Origin: Triplophysa rosa
Taxonomy: Eukaryota; Chordata; Actinopteri; Cypriniformes; Nemacheilidae
DNA length: 64,000 nt
Assembly: GCF_024868665.1 (NCBI RefSeq)
Contig: NC_079913.1
Coordinates: 5,661,715-5,725,714 of the forward strand
Direction: 5' to 3'
The position numbers and the translations under genes are program-made. The notes under the pieces were generated by a model. The model searched no databases. It saw only the letters and a list, made by a program, of their open reading frames with translations, and was not told the origin of the DNA. Below, piece by piece: positions 25,001 to 37,629 of the stretch. Numbering within the stretch: the stretch's first letter is position 1; every line of letters begins with the position of its first letter.

Positions 25001-25870
25001 TCACCGTGCTGAAATTAAATAGCTAATTTCTTTGCTGTCGCCAAGTTGACGACATTCATAAACGGACAATTTTTTACTCGTGAGAGAGCAAGCGTAACAC
25101 TATGATTACTTAGCCTCCAGAGTAAGTCATTGCAAGAAGTGTATTTTCTGGGGCAAGGCCTTGAAGTGAAGCATTAGCATTCGCTCGCCACTTTGAGGGG
25201 CAGCCATTACTAATCGCTAAGAAATTTCCTCTCCTGACTACCTGCGGGCCTGTCAGGTTGTAAATGAAAAAGAATTACGAAAAATCCATATGTTTCAACA
25301 CCCGGCCCCCCTCCCGTCCGTGTTTTCTCTCCTGGCGCTGGATGGGAGTCTATCATTAGAAGACCAAATTAAACATTAGCTCTTCGGCTGCCGGTAGTTT
25401 GGGCTAATTGCTAATCAGCAGTAAAAGTTGCCTGGCACGGAATATTGCTTACCATAAGCTAAAGGTAATTTGCTGCTTTAGACAAGCTAGGCCGACTCGT
25501 CTGTTGTTGTCCAAAGTCCGTTCCTAATTACAGCCGGAGGGTGATGACAGTCATTCAATGGAGATTAAGACCGAGGCGGAAAAATGGAAATGCACCATAA
25601 TGCAGGAATGAGTTCGAAGTGCTTCTGTCTGCTTTTCTTTAATTTCCCCACTCTGGCTATTTTTTCCTCGTCTGCGTGGTTTATTACCGAGAGGGATGGA
25701 TTCTTGCATGGCAAATCGACACCGGGGTAGCTTGTTGATAGAGAGTCCGCTGAAAAGCTTCATCATGGATTGAGCTGAGATCATCAGAAGATAGCTTTAG
25801 CCTGAGGGTAACATGCATAACGGACACTAGCTGATAAACAGCCGTTATTGTAAAGAATAGTGACGCTTGC
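25000..25870. other. Candidate conserved non-coding element
   Basis: Complex sequence with AGCTAATTTC, GCTAATTGCTAATCAGC (near 25403-25419), GGTAATTTG and CTAATTAC cores. There are no repeats and no coding evidence. A likely regulatory block by composition. Confidence 0.4.
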
Positions 25871-26111
25871 ATGACTAGTTACTGCAGTCTGGAAAAGGAG
25901 TGAATAAAATATGCTAATTATTGCAAAATAATACATAGACACTTTAATGTAGGACCCATATGGTTGCTTGCAAAACTACTTTGGTGAATTGTACCCAATA
26001 CATAAACTAAAGGTGAGACACTGCAGGAAAACAATATTATAACATTATAACATTTTATTTAACACTAAAACTGTAAGTCAAAAGTTTATATTAAAATGTT
26101 AAATTTTATAG

Positions 26112-26114
<3 letters not shown>

Positions 26115-26149
<35 letters not shown>

Positions 26150-26175
26150 TGTGTGTGTGTGTGTGTGTGTGTGTG
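26115..26175. repeat. (TG)n microsatellite with central CGCG
   Basis: About 60 bases of alternating GT with one GCGCG interruption; alternating purine-pyrimidine throughout. Confidence 0.97.
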
Positions 26176-27260
26176 CTCTGTTAGTTTTCTAACAAACAGC
26201 TAGTGTTTTGTATCGAGTTAGTGTCAGATTGTTTCGGGTTAGCTTGTCTTAATGTAGTCAGAGAAAACCAATCATGAAAAACTACAGGCGGGGTGAATCA
26301 AATATACAGAATCTCAATATCTTTAATGGTATTTTTTTCAAAATCAGTTTTACTTTCAACACTTTGAACCAAATACACAAACTTGTCTGCCACTTACATA
26401 AGCCAAACTGTTTCATTTGATTTTCTAAATGAAATATGTAAAATATCCAAAATATGTACTGTAAATACTTTCAACTCTGATATGTTGTTGAAATCTAATA
26501 CAAATTTGAAAGAATTTTTCTGCCTAGATTTTTGATTTGTAAACATACACCAAACATATTTAATGAGACAGTGTCTTGTTTGCATATCTAAACAAAAAAT
26601 ATTTTAGAATAAAATGAAAAATGTAATACTGTCAATCATTTTTTGGTAAACTGTTATGATATCTTCATTCTCAAAAATGTGCCCTATTCACCTGCAGTGT
26701 CTTGCCTAATATAAAACAAATCTGCTCGTACAGTACACTGTGTTTTATACTGTACTACAGATTCATTTAACCACATACACTTCTACAACGTGTTCTAAAA
26801 GATGACATTTATATATTACATAGCATTTTTATATTAGTTATGTATTGTGTGTGTGTTACAAATTCTCTCCAGAGTTAATAAAACGCAACATTTTTCCCAT
26901 TCATTTCTCATTAAGTGCTATGACAGCCTGTTTCTGATTGTCTCAGTGTCAGCCAGCCAGCTCAGCCGATGTCCCACAGGTCTCAAACTGCAGGATAAAA
27001 TCAGAGTCTACAGCTATCATAATTAATAATCACCCACCCACAGGCTTTGCAACCTAACCTTCAAAATCCAATCCAACCCCTCTTCTGATCCTCCGATTGA
27101 TAGATGCGCATGTTTCCGTGCGCATACACTGTAAATATGTATGTACTCATAAACTCAAACAACATTCGTGCCTTTCATCTGCAGGCTTGCCGTACGGGGA
27201 GAAAAGACACGTATACACACATGTATACAGATACACACTCGCATACTTTTATCTAATGTC
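26176..27260. other. AT-rich intergenic sequence
   Basis: Nothing recognised to about 26900; bases 26900-27260 are more complex without features I can name. Confidence 0.45.
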
Positions 27261-27269
27261 AGATATCAA

Positions 27270-27720
27270 AATGTCAACCCATCGGTTGGTGGGAGGCAGG
27301 GCGGGGCGGGTAGTCGTGGATGTTTCGCACCCCCTGGTCGAATCCAAGCGCGGCCCGATCAATACGTCGTTATAGATCTTAATCACGTGAAGCGTATAAT
27401 CGCCTAAGACCTATCAATTATAGAGAGTGAGATAGCCGGACCGCCAGATCCTGGCCTGAAGCCGCCTTCCTCCTTGGATTAGGATCTGAGATTGGGTCAG
27501 GATCATAGTAGCCGCACCCTGCCCGGCCAGATAGCACATTAATGACCACTCCTGGGGCAGCCGCCTCACAGGCTACGGTCTGGCAAAATAAATAATAAAT
27601 CATTTAGGGATGAAGCTGACATAATTACCAACTTAGAAGCTCGGTACGGGTCAGCGAGGCCAGTAACAATGGGAGAAGAGTGCGTGATGGGCACAGCACT
27701 GAGCAGTCATTAACTAGTTT
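27270..27720. other. Candidate conserved non-coding element
   Basis: GC-richer, complex sequence with AATAAATAATAAATCATTTAG near its right part and CACATTAATGAC near 27536. Short frames on both strands lack domains. Confidence 0.33.
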
Positions 27721-27949
27721 TCTTTCTATGCATGTTTAGGCCCAGATTGTCTCTATACAACATCCATTTATCCTTCATCTTTGCGTCTGTGAAGTACATA
27801 TGAAAAACTCTTTTTTTTTAATGGCGCAGTTGGTTTGTTTTTATTTAAGCCATAATAACTAATACAGCTAACTTACACAATAAAACACAATAAAAAACAT
27901 GGTTTTTGAAAAATGTTAAAAACAGAGTTCTCATTTTGGAAACAAACTC

Positions 27950-28330
27950 TTCATAAACGGACCTAAGTGACTATACTGCAACCCAAACAAATATGAAATT
28001 CCTTTTTAAGCGGACTCGGGTAAAGTTAGCGGGTGTGCACCCGGGTTCGGAAGACAGCGTTCACATCATCCAAACGAACCGAACTCTGACGTTAATCGAA
28101 CCCGGTTGTGCACCAGAAGTACTAATAGGAAACCGCCCTAAAAGCACCAGAAACAAGTCCGGTCACCTCACAATGTCGAAACAAACTGAAAGCCTGGCCC
28201 CAATCTGGCTGGGCCAATACTGCTATGTTGGACCGCTCAAACTAAACAGACTTCAAACTTTTCAGGGAGCTCAACTAAAGTACAATAAATGGTTAGTTTG
28301 GGAAAGGAGAAAGTATCTTAACACTGAAAT
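27950..28330. mobile_element. Relic of a DNA transposon with internal inverted repeats
   Basis: GGGTGTGCACCCGGGTTCGG (near 28031) recurs inverted as CGAACCCGGTTGTGCACC (near 28097). The ACTCGGGT/ACCCGGTT composition resembles a class of fish hAT MITEs I know. Termini and target duplication were not resolved. Confidence 0.45.
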
Positions 28331-28340
28331 AATGTGTTCT

Positions 28341-28410
28341 TGTAGCTCTCTTGGTAAATAGAGCATCGCACTAGAAACGCAAAGGTCATGGGTTCGGGAA
28401 CGCACATAAA
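28341..28410 (+). mobile_element. tRNA-derived SINE head
   Basis: TAGCTCTCTTGGTAAATAGAGC carries a degenerate polymerase III A box and GGTTCGGGAAC at 28391-28401 a B box, about 35 bases apart as in tRNA genes. The sequence does not close into a proper tRNA acceptor stem, so it is a SINE fragment, not a tRNA gene. Confidence 0.72.
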
Positions 28411-28599
28411 TGGCCATAATGGCCATAAGCGAAATAAACTCACTGAGCAATAAGAAATAAATTCATTGAGAACAGACTGCATGATTAAAAAAAACAGATA
28501 CAATTAGGTCAGAAATCTGCACTAATAGGCAAAAACAGCCTTTAAAAAATATTAGATATATTTTGTAATTATTTTGTTGTTAATACCAAACTACCTTTA

Positions 28600-28980
28600 G
28601 GTAGGGATGGCATGTTGCATAGTAAGTTATTGAGCCAACCCCCCTTACTGCAGGCAAGCAATTGTCATTACCTTCACCGAAACACCTTGTTGCCAGTGGC
28701 GATGCAATTAAAGGGACGGAGAGCTCATTTTTCATGCGTGTCTCTTACATTAGAATCACCAATCAGGGAGGGTGGTTTTCGAAGAAACTCGGACCGTGGT
28801 GCTTTTGTCCTACTGCCACCCCTTTTAATATTTCATTATAAGGAGTCAGAGAGATGTACATTTAAAAATGAGGTGAGAAATAAAAGCATTGTCCTAATTC
28901 ATCTCACCTCACGTGCCATTTTGCAACATACCTCAGCCACGTCGCTTCCCGTTCCAAATTTACATGCAGAGAATTCTTAA
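28600..28980. other. Candidate conserved non-coding element
   Basis: Complex sequence with GCAATTGTCATTACC and GATGCAATTAAAGG patches. A 122-codon frame (28612-28980) begins at a non-ATG codon and has no domain. Confidence 0.3.
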
Positions 28981-30085
28981 GCGGATTTTCTCAATTTAGC
29001 CATACTTTTAATCTTTGGCAAAAATGAGTGATGACTTCTTTCAAAAAAGAAAAAACTCTGACAGGCTTACAGCACACACCGACGGATTAGTTTCCCGCGG
29101 AGATGAGGTTTTCCTTTGTGCTGCCGTGTGTCTGTTTGATGGGGGTTTAACAGGAAACGTTCACGCTGAAATTGGATGCAGACGGGGATAGTGACGCGAT
29201 GGCCGGGTTTTGATACGGACCCCACGCGGTCCCCACATCGTCCTCCCTGAGGCGTGCATTGATACCTAAGAGTACAGTACATCCTGGAAATATTGTGCAT
29301 GTACAGTTGCGTTGTTTAGATGCATAGCTAAATGTGAGGATACATTTTTTGTTTAAGTTTGTTTACGGTGTACTAAAGTTGTTTCCTGAGGTAATGTACG
29401 TCTTATCGTTTTGTTTTGAGGTGTTGGATTCCTCACATGTAGCACCAAAAGTGTGCCGGTGAGAAACGAAAATACTGTGCTAAATGCCGGACCCTTGTAA
29501 TACAGGAGATTATTAAGATGTGGAAACAGGCAGTTCGCAGCTGCAAAGTAAGGTTAGCAAGTTGTTTACCAGCTCACCTACTTTACAACATCACTTTATA
29601 CAAACACTGACCCAATTAAAGCTCTTATATTTTAATTTAAGTTAAAGAGCCTGAACCAGAAGAATTAGAATTGACACAAAACAACACTCAGTGTTTTGAA
29701 AGCATCTATGACACAACATTGAACGCCTGCTGTCCCGTTGCGCACCCCCTCCAGCTCTGGCCAGGGTTCGCAACAGATGGGCAAAGGCAGGCCTGAGCTC
29801 AGACTGTCTTACCAGGCCGGCAGGCTGCCTCTGAGATACATATCCTTTCCCATCATCCTTTGAATCCTACACACAGACATTTGTTTGTTGATTTGGCTCC
29901 TCTGATGCCCATCACACACCCAGTGCTGACAGAGAGGGAAAGAGAGAGCTCACCAATTCCGCTCATTTGCGCAATACTGTGTAAACACAGCAGAAGCCAT
30001 TAATTACATTTTTTATTTAAAGCATGCTCTTGACAATGTACCGACAGATCTATTGACAGAAATGCAATATAATATACATAACTAT
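28980..30085. other. Intergenic sequence
   Basis: Mixed composition; bases 29680-30000 are complex with a CAATTCCGCTCATTTGCGCAAT patch. No gene or repeat boundary recognised. Confidence 0.42.
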
Positions 30086-30089
30086 GTGT

Positions 30090-30975
30090 ATTACGTAATC
30101 AGATTCCAAAAACCACTTGTAATTAGAGAAAACTACATTTTAAAATACTCGTAATCAGACTACAGTTACTTTTTATGGATTACATGATTACACATTATTT
30201 TTTACAGAATGGCAGTAAGTCGTTTACAATTCAGTGATTCTCCTATTTTTTTATGTCTAATTTTTCTCAATTTTCCATAGCGCCCACTTATATGTTCCTG
30301 ATTCTTCGAGTTTTTTTCCGGCAGAGAGGGAAGGGGTTTGGAATCACACACAGAGATGTAAAATGGAGCGGTACTTAGCATTTGACCACTGGATGTATAG
30401 ACACTAGACACAAGATTGGGTTTAAAAGAAGATTTTTGCACTATTTTTAATCCTCAATAGTGAAATATATGAAAAAATAGTCTTTTATTCAACTGAAAAT
30501 CACAAACTGCAAAAAAATATATAGGTGCATTTTAAAAATTAACTTTAATGAATGTCATTTTTCGTCTATTTTTATGAATTATAATATGATTTAAAACTGG
30601 CAGGGGCATCTTCAATACAATAATTTCACCATCAAACTCCATCATGCTGATTTTCACCTTGAGGAGAAATCTTGTCACGTTTTAATCTTGTGGTACGAGA
30701 TCTTGTCACACTTCTAATAGACACTATTTCATTTTTAAAGAAACTCATTGGAAAACTTCAGTGTTACTATCAGTAAACACTAACAGCAAGTTATAAACGC
30801 GATAGTATTTTGTCCTCACTGTACTTTAAAAAGATGAGGCTCTTGCTGGTTATAAAGAATTGAATATATTTTATCCTGCTTCAATATACGTGTCATCAAA
30901 TAAGATTTAAACCAAAAGTAATCTAAATGTAATCCAATAGTAGTCAGATTACGTTACCAAAAATATAGTACGTGT
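30090..30975. mobile_element. Degenerate element with TAATC-rich ends
   Basis: The left part (GTATTACGTAATCAGATTCC, CGTAATCAGACTACAG) and right part (AAGTAATCTAAATGTAATCC, GTCAGATTACGTTACC) share a GTAATC/GATTAC theme in opposite orientation. This matches a fish repeat I recall, but the exact ends are uncertain. Confidence 0.45.
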
Positions 30976-31208
30976 GGAATAATGTACAGTCAGCTGGTGG
31001 TTATCGAAGAATAAACCACGACAGGGTTTTCAAGAACAATATCCCACTTATTAAATCACTTGTTATGAGTAAATAATCAGACATGAAATACTGATTTAAA
31101 ATATTTTGTTTGTTAGCATGAGAAGAGAGATGGCGGAGTGATTGGCTACATTAAAAACACAAGCAGAACCGTTCAAGATGACTCACGGTGTATTGATGAT
31201 CGGTGCGT

Positions 31209-31577
31209 TTAAAGTCCCAGTGAAATTTAAAATCACAATTCTTATTTTTTTATGAAATATTGCAGCGTTTATAGTAAATAGCTTATCAATGTGGGTCGTT
31301 TCTTTTTAAAATTCATGTACCCTCATAATCTTCAGTTAAAACATGAAAATGCACTTCCGCCCTGTAATGACTATCCATCTCAAATGACGTAAATTAGACG
31401 GCTTGGGCGGAGCATCCGTTAACTCCTCCCCTTCAACTCTCAGTCTGCTGCGAGTTTAATTGATGCAACAGCTGTTTTTATACATCCAATCAATTCGCAG
31501 TAAAAAACGCAAGCCAAACCCGCTAATTTTCTCCTTTGAAATTCCTTTTCACTCGGAAATGCGTCAGAATGCTTTAA
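31209..31577. mobile_element. Second TTAA-type MITE family, copy 1 (3' end deleted)
   Basis: Starts TTAAAGTCCCAGTGAAATTT and is closely similar over about 350 bases to 36071-36480 (for example AATATTGCAGCGTTTATAGT). After GTCAGAAT, most of the terminal repeat is missing and only CTTTAA remains. Confidence 0.9.
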
Positions 31578-31599
31578 ATAGCCATGAGATCTCAGACTG

Positions 31600-33010
31600 A
31601 CCAATCAAGTATTCCAAAGAGTCGTGTAGTAAAATCTATACCACAGATTATTCAACACACCAAACATTAAGGTTGACATTGGCTAGTCTTTCACCCACTC
31701 AATTCCAGACAACAATACCACAACTTTATCCAAAATAACCTGATCTGGTTGTATCCTTTGAAGTGCGTGCGTGCGTATTTAACCAGCGCGAGTGCCGAGT
31801 TAGGAGCGTGATAAACCGCTGGGGTGGTTTGCTAGTCTGCAGGTTTTTCGGAGAAATGTAAAGAGAGGAGAAGCGTATTGGTTTGCCTTTTAAAGCTTCT
31901 GCTCTTGACCTACTTTTCTTTAATGGAGATTCCGAGTGCGAAAAAGAGCTGTTTATCAGACGATGAAAAGCATAATGACACAATTTATTTATTCAGACCC
32001 TTGGGGAGGTGGGTCAGCCTTTAAAGTAAGGACTGTTGCTATATAGGAGATGTAAAGTAAATGTTGAAATGCGCCTTTTTGCATTTCATTTCGAGTCTTT
32101 CGATGCGCACGCGTTACGTGACTTAAAAGAATAGCGGATGGCGTCTTTACCGTGAGGATTAGATTAAACACCAGCTTTCTCATTTATACGGGGTCATTTG
32201 AGTATATGGGGTAATGCAGCTGTTATTTTAAAATCGTTTTTTCGAAATGACAGCAATTTAGATTAGTGGAGGTGAGTAATTTTTAGCCGCTGTTTATGTC
32301 CTGTGCTGGTGTGAAGTGCACAGGTCCCGGGTGGGTTGAGAATGTGTAGTGGGTGGGTATGTGCTGAGCGTTGGCAATTACAGCTTGTCCTGCACATATG
32401 GGCCGTAGCAGTTCAAAAAGAATTATTCAGGACTTGGCTTTATTTGATTACGGCCGGTCCCTTGACTTCCCCTTGCCGGCGACCACAATGCATTTCACCA
32501 ATTAGCTTGTGCACCTGGCCGCAGTAGATATGAGAACCACGGTGCAGAATAACGGTTGCATCCCAAATAATTCACTATAAAGAATATAAATATTTGATTC
32601 CTGTACCCTGTAGCTGTGTATTGAATTTTTTTCAACCTCCATAAAAACACAGATGTTTAATATAAATATTTTAGGTCATCAACTCTATTACCCATCTCTC
32701 TCTCTCGATCTTCCTCTCTCTCTATATCCTTTCCTCATTTACTATTTGAAGCAACTATTAGTGTTTTAACACCACAGGAAAGCGGCTTCATTGAAATGCA
32801 ATGAAAACTGCACAGAAAAGGCAAAGTTAACTAATGGGCTCAAATTTTCAAACGAATGCAAGATTAAAGTCAATTGAATCTCCCATCGGGTTTTGAGTGA
32901 AACCCTTTGAAAAGGAGCCCCGTAGTGGTTTTCAGAAATGAAAAATAGGACTTTTTATAAAATATTAATAACATTTTATAACCTCATTACGGCAAAGCAA
33001 TTACATTTAT
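31600..33010. other. Intergenic sequence
   Basis: Bases 31740-32530 are moderately complex, with short frames lacking domains. A CT-rich run is at about 32695-32730. No gene recognised. Confidence 0.42.
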
Positions 33011-33019
33011 TCAGAAACT

Positions 33020-34150
33020 TACTTCGATTTTACCTTGAGGTGGTTTTTTCGTCTGTTCCTCGTCAGGTAACGCCGCTGTCAGCCTTAGGAACGTTTTAAC
33101 ACGCCGTTCCCAGATACTGTATATCGCACTGACGGATGAAGGGATATCATTTAATATAGGCCAAATTCATATTTGATCTATGCATTGTAAGTTACAGCTC
33201 TAATGCCCCGTGTACCGCCGGCCCATCGTGAATCTCTAAGTTTGAGAATAAAGATTTTCGTGTGCGGTTGTCTACGGGGGGAATCAGAATGGGAGATCTG
33301 AGGTGCAATAAAACAGTAGTCTACCGTATAAACCTTTGGGGAGTGAATAGCTCAATTCTGAGCGTTTTATACCATTCTTTGTGCACCAGACATATCCCAT
33401 CAACTAGTCTGGCCTAGTTTTCCATAACAGACACTATTAATTAAAGATATGACACAACGCGTGCCCTCATAGATATAAATGAAGCACGCAAGACGAAAAC
33501 AATTCAGAGAGGAGATTAGGCGGAAAAACTCGCCAAATTCGTCTTCCTCGGAAGCCAATGTTCCTCTTCAGAGGGATCGAGCGTACCTCAAATCACACAC
33601 CACAATAAGACAAAAAGCAGAAAACTTCCAGATGCTCTCATATAGTCAGACAAAAGTGACAGGGAGAAAGATTTGAAACCCTTCTCTAGATCTCACGAGC
33701 GCACGCTCTGCCCGTAATGGGGTAAGAAGTCATTAAAACAACACTGCAGGCCTAATTAAGACGGGACATCTGGTCTCTCCTCACAGAACGAATCGCAGCC
33801 GAGTACAAATAACTCCGCCATGACAAGTTGAGAGATGTCATACATCTCAGTGATCGTCAATCAACTGGGGACTTAGGCAACTCTTTCATCCTTAATGAGC
33901 CAATGCTTTGTTTTCCCGTTATAAGAGAAAACATTTTGACAAATTTCAAAAGGGGGGTTGGAGGCAGGGTGTCTTCTGTCATTTTTCAATTCCCTTTTAT
34001 GTTGCTGCCAATTAGTCGGTGTAAATTTTAAGTTGTCTTTGACGATGATGATTTTTGCATAACAAATGCCTGTTGGATCCGCCACAGGTTGGTCCTCGAG
34101 TGACAAGATGAAGGGAAATGAAGATTGAGGTTCTGGGATTCTTGATAATT
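33020..34150. other. Candidate conserved non-coding element
   Basis: Complex sequence with TTAATTAAAG near 33437, GCCTAATTAAGACG near 33750 and CCAATTAGTCGG near 34009. Small frames on both strands have no domains. Confidence 0.36.
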
Positions 34151-34336
34151 GAACTGATTTTTTCCTAAAGCTGATTCTGTTTCTGCATAACTGGTGGCAC
34201 CAAATGTAAATGGTATGGACTGTTTACTACGGGTTTCCAAAACATTGTTTTTATTGGTCGGGTAACAGGAAGCCCGGCCCCAAACTTGTTGTTTAGCCAA
34301 AGTACTATGCCGATAGTACAAATACTTTGTATTTTA

Positions 34337-34674
34337 GTCTTGTTTTATAGTACAAATATTAAAATATTCGTAAATCAAGATACATTTACTTGAAAAGCAA
34401 AATGACCTACAATATTAAGTCTTGTTTTCTAAAAAAAAAAGTAATGATAAGCAAGACTTAAAACAAGATAAAACTGCAAATGGAGTAAGGAAAATAAACT
34501 TGATTGAAAGTAAAAACAAGGTCATTTTTACACCATTAAAAGGTGTGTTTTCTTGTTTTTCAGACAAAAGCTAAATTAATTTTGAGATTTTTTTAAAAAT
34601 CTTACATGATTTTGCTTCTCGAATAAATGTATAATGTAAGAATGTTTAGATAAATTTATACTGGAAAACAAGAC
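34337..34674. mobile_element. Foldback-type repeat with ~65-bp imperfect inverted ends
   Basis: The left end GTCTTGTTTTATAGTACAAA and the reverse complement of the right end GTCTTGTTTTCCAGTATAAA match and continue through ACATTTACTTGAAAAGCAAA versus ACATTTATTCGAGAAGCAAA. The AGTCTTGTTTT theme recurs inside. I recognise it as a dispersed fish repeat from memory. Confidence 0.8.
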
Positions 34675-35425
34675 AAAAAAAAGTTAAAATTCAGTATTGT
34701 GTTTGTGTTCACACATTTTAGGGAAAAATCAATACATAAATGTCTTACTTATATACAAAATTTTAACAGAACACAAAAATTCCTCATAACGTTCAGATAA
34801 TAAGTTCAATATTACTGTACTTTTACATGCTTTTATGCAACCTTGTGTCATTCTATATTTTTGTCAGTTTCTCACACTTTAATAATACTTGACTTCTTAT
34901 TTACCACCACTTGCAAAAATGCAACAAAACGAAGGGTTAAAGATAAACAAAAACACAAAAGATAAAATATAAATAAATAAAGAACAAAGGCAAAACAACC
35001 AGTCAGAAGCAACAGACAATGCATGAAAATAATTGGAGCCCAAGGGGTGATATTTGTTCTCCTGAAATAATAATTACTCTTATGGACGGTCTGCAAGCAC
35101 TTTAACACTAAGGGAGTGCAAAAATCCATTGATAACGTCACATTGTTATCAACAATCATTTTTATAGTAATACATCTCTGCTTCTCTTAAATCAATATAT
35201 TTGCACTTAGCTATGATTTTCACTTGTTTCACCTTGCATTTTAATTGGATAAATAATAGATGAAGAACTCTTGGACCTTAAACGGCTTTTCAGCACTGAT
35301 TGTGTATAATTCCAATCAGAACCTTACCATCTTATAGATAACAGTATGCGGATAATGTATTAAAAAAACCTATTCAGTCTAAAATAAGGCAATTTCTATG
35401 CAAATCGGCAATAAAGCAGAACTTT
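34675..35425. other. AT-rich intergenic sequence
   Basis: Nothing recognised; a 95-codon minus frame (34872-35159) is low complexity. Confidence 0.5.
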
Positions 35426-35429
35426 CCTG

Positions 35430-35760
35430 ACTGCTGAGGGCAGTTGCATTATTGACATGCGGGCTGTTGGGGAAATTGTTTAACCGCTTGATAGCAGGTA
35501 TCTCTCTAGATATTTGCTTACCTTTCCTCTTCCATTAATGCTCCCTGTAATATTAAGCCATCTCCCTTGCACGCGAATATCTGCGAGCACGGTCACGGCT
35601 CACTCTTTAACATCTGATTAACGTTGGGTAATTCTATTTTGGCCGACAACTGCGCTATCACGCGGCAAAGACCGCCTGGATATTATGTGCGGGATATCCA
35701 TCCACTTCGAACTGAACTCTGGGATGCATTATTGATTGACCAGTGAGATTGTGTGGGAAA
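35430..35760. other. Candidate conserved non-coding element
   Basis: Complex, GC-balanced sequence between AT-rich stretches, including TAATGCTCCCTGTAATATT and CTGATTAACG patches. Confidence 0.33.
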
Positions 35761-35995
35761 AATAAGTGCCACTGGGTTTAGTTTAATATGAATGATAATG
35801 CACGAGGGCCTTCGTGAACCAGGGGCCCATCAAGCTAGGCCTGCTTTCAGGTACACAAAGGAAAAGTTTATTGCCATAGGTAGTTTACGAGACTTAAGAA
35901 TTCTCAATTTAAGGTATCAATTGTGTCTCAGTTTTCTCCTAAACGTTTTAGGAGAAATAAAAACAAGAGAGAATAGAAAGGTTTGATTTTTAATT

Positions 35996-36710
35996 TAGTG
36001 TTGTCAAACGATTAATCACGATTAATCGCATCCGTCGAACCATTAATCACATCCATAAAAGCGTTTAATATTAAAGTCCCAGTGAAATTAAAAATGACAA
36101 TTCTTATTTTTTCACGAAATATTGCAGCGTTTATAGTAAATAGCTTATCAACGTGGGTCATTTTCTTTTTTAAATTCATGTACCCTCATAATCTTCAGTT
36201 AAAATCTGAAAATGCAACCCCAAATGACTAGCCATCTCAAATGACGTAAATTAGACGGCTTAGCCGGAGCATCCGTCAACTCCTCCCCTTCAACTGTCAG
36301 TCTGCTGCCAGTTTCATTTCAAAATCAATGCAACGGCTGTTTTTACGCATCCAATCAATGTGCAGTGAAAAACGCAAGCCACACCCACTAATTTTCTCCT
36401 TTGAAATTCCTTTTCACTCGGAGATGTGTCAGAATACAGAAGTAAAAACAATCGCAACTTTCGGTTCACAGGGACTTTAATGTATACATAATGTATGACT
36501 GTTTTTTAGTAATTATTTACATGTATTTATTTATATTTACATTTTTTATTATAAATGTTTATTAATTTTTATATTTTATATTTTTCTTAAATATATGCAT
36601 GTATGTGTATATAAATAAAAAAATAATATGCACAGTACACAGACATATGTTATGTGTAAACAAACTTTTATTCTGGATGTGATTAATGGCGATTTCGTTT
36701 GACAACCCTA
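35996..36710. mobile_element. hAT-like MITE, interrupted by a nested element
   Basis: The left end TAGTGTTGTCAAACGATTAA and the reverse complement of the right end TAGGGTTGTCAAACGAAATC form the terminal repeat. Inner GATTAATCACGATTAATCGC also appears inverted near 36678. The interior is split by 36071-36480. An 8-bp duplication is only weakly supported (5 of 8 positions). Confidence 0.78.
36071..36480. mobile_element. Second TTAA-type MITE family, copy 2 (full length)
   Basis: Starts TTAAAGTCCCAGTGAA and ends TTCACAGGGACTTTAA, a 16-bp inverted repeat with one mismatch; TTAA at both ends fits piggyBac-like integration. It is 410 bases, non-coding and closely similar to 31209-31577. Confidence 0.92.
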
Positions 36711-36770
36711 GTTTATATCAAAATCTTTGACATTAAATAGCACAGTTTCTTGGCAAACCTAAGCACAATT

Positions 36771-36801
36771 TGCGATATTATCATATTATGATAATATCGC
36801 A
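36771..36801. repeat. 31-bp perfect palindrome
   Basis: Two 15-base arms, TGCGATATTATCATA and its exact reverse complement, surround one central T. It is AT-rich in the middle with GC-containing tips. Confidence 0.97.
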
Positions 36802-36849
36802 TCTTTAATGAAGAAGGGAGAGTTCCTTGAAGTCTCTCTCAGGAGAAAA

Positions 36850-37620
36850 ATCTGAGATGTAACAACTAAGATAATAAGATCTCATTCGCGATTCTCCTTT
36901 CTATACGTACCACCACACTTCTGTTACAGCCTAAATGTGACTCACTCTTTGTTGGACGTAAAGTTAAGTTTCCACAACTTTGAAATGAGATGATAAAAGA
37001 ATTCGGGTGTCAGCGATTCTCTTATTGTAACTGGGGCTTGTATCTCCCTGCAGGCCACCTAGAGGGATTATGATTATACAGTAGATTAACACTTTTATCC
37101 TCATCTGTGAGCAGCGAATTATTGGTAGATGGGGCACAAACCAGCGAAATTTGGCATATGAATTGGAAACAGATCATGATGATTTACTCTGTTGACTTTT
37201 GACCCCGGAGCTTATCTGACTTGTCTGCAATGTTAAAAGACCCTAGAGTAGACGAGGCTATCCCCACAGAGAGGAGTGTGGACTAAATCTGAAATCCAAT
37301 GATATTACATATTAAAATAATGTAATTCTATGTCTGCTTCCGTACTCATAGATGTGAGAGCTTGTGCCTGCATATGGAGCTGTAAGCTTAAGATGTAAAG
37401 GTTGAAACTGAATGAGAACTAGATGTTAAGAATAAGCCAGTGGCCACTTTATTCCTGTATACACAGCGATCGCCAGTTAATTCAGAGTCAAGGTGCACAG
37501 CCATGTTTTGGTGCCTGCTGAAATTTGTTTTCTATTTCTAGACACAAAAGAGTTAACATGCATTTAAAAGTGCTAACGCTTCAGGTCAAAGTAAGCAGAT
37601 TTGAGCAGCGTATTACAGAG
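36850..37620. other. Intergenic sequence, partly complex
   Basis: Bases 36880-37260 are complex and could be a conserved element; the rest is unremarkable. Confidence 0.35.
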
Positions 37621-37629
37621 GGGTAAATG

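Noticed and set aside
28341..28410. Functional tRNA gene
   Set aside because: A and B boxes are visible but degenerate and no acceptor stem closes, so it was called a SINE head.
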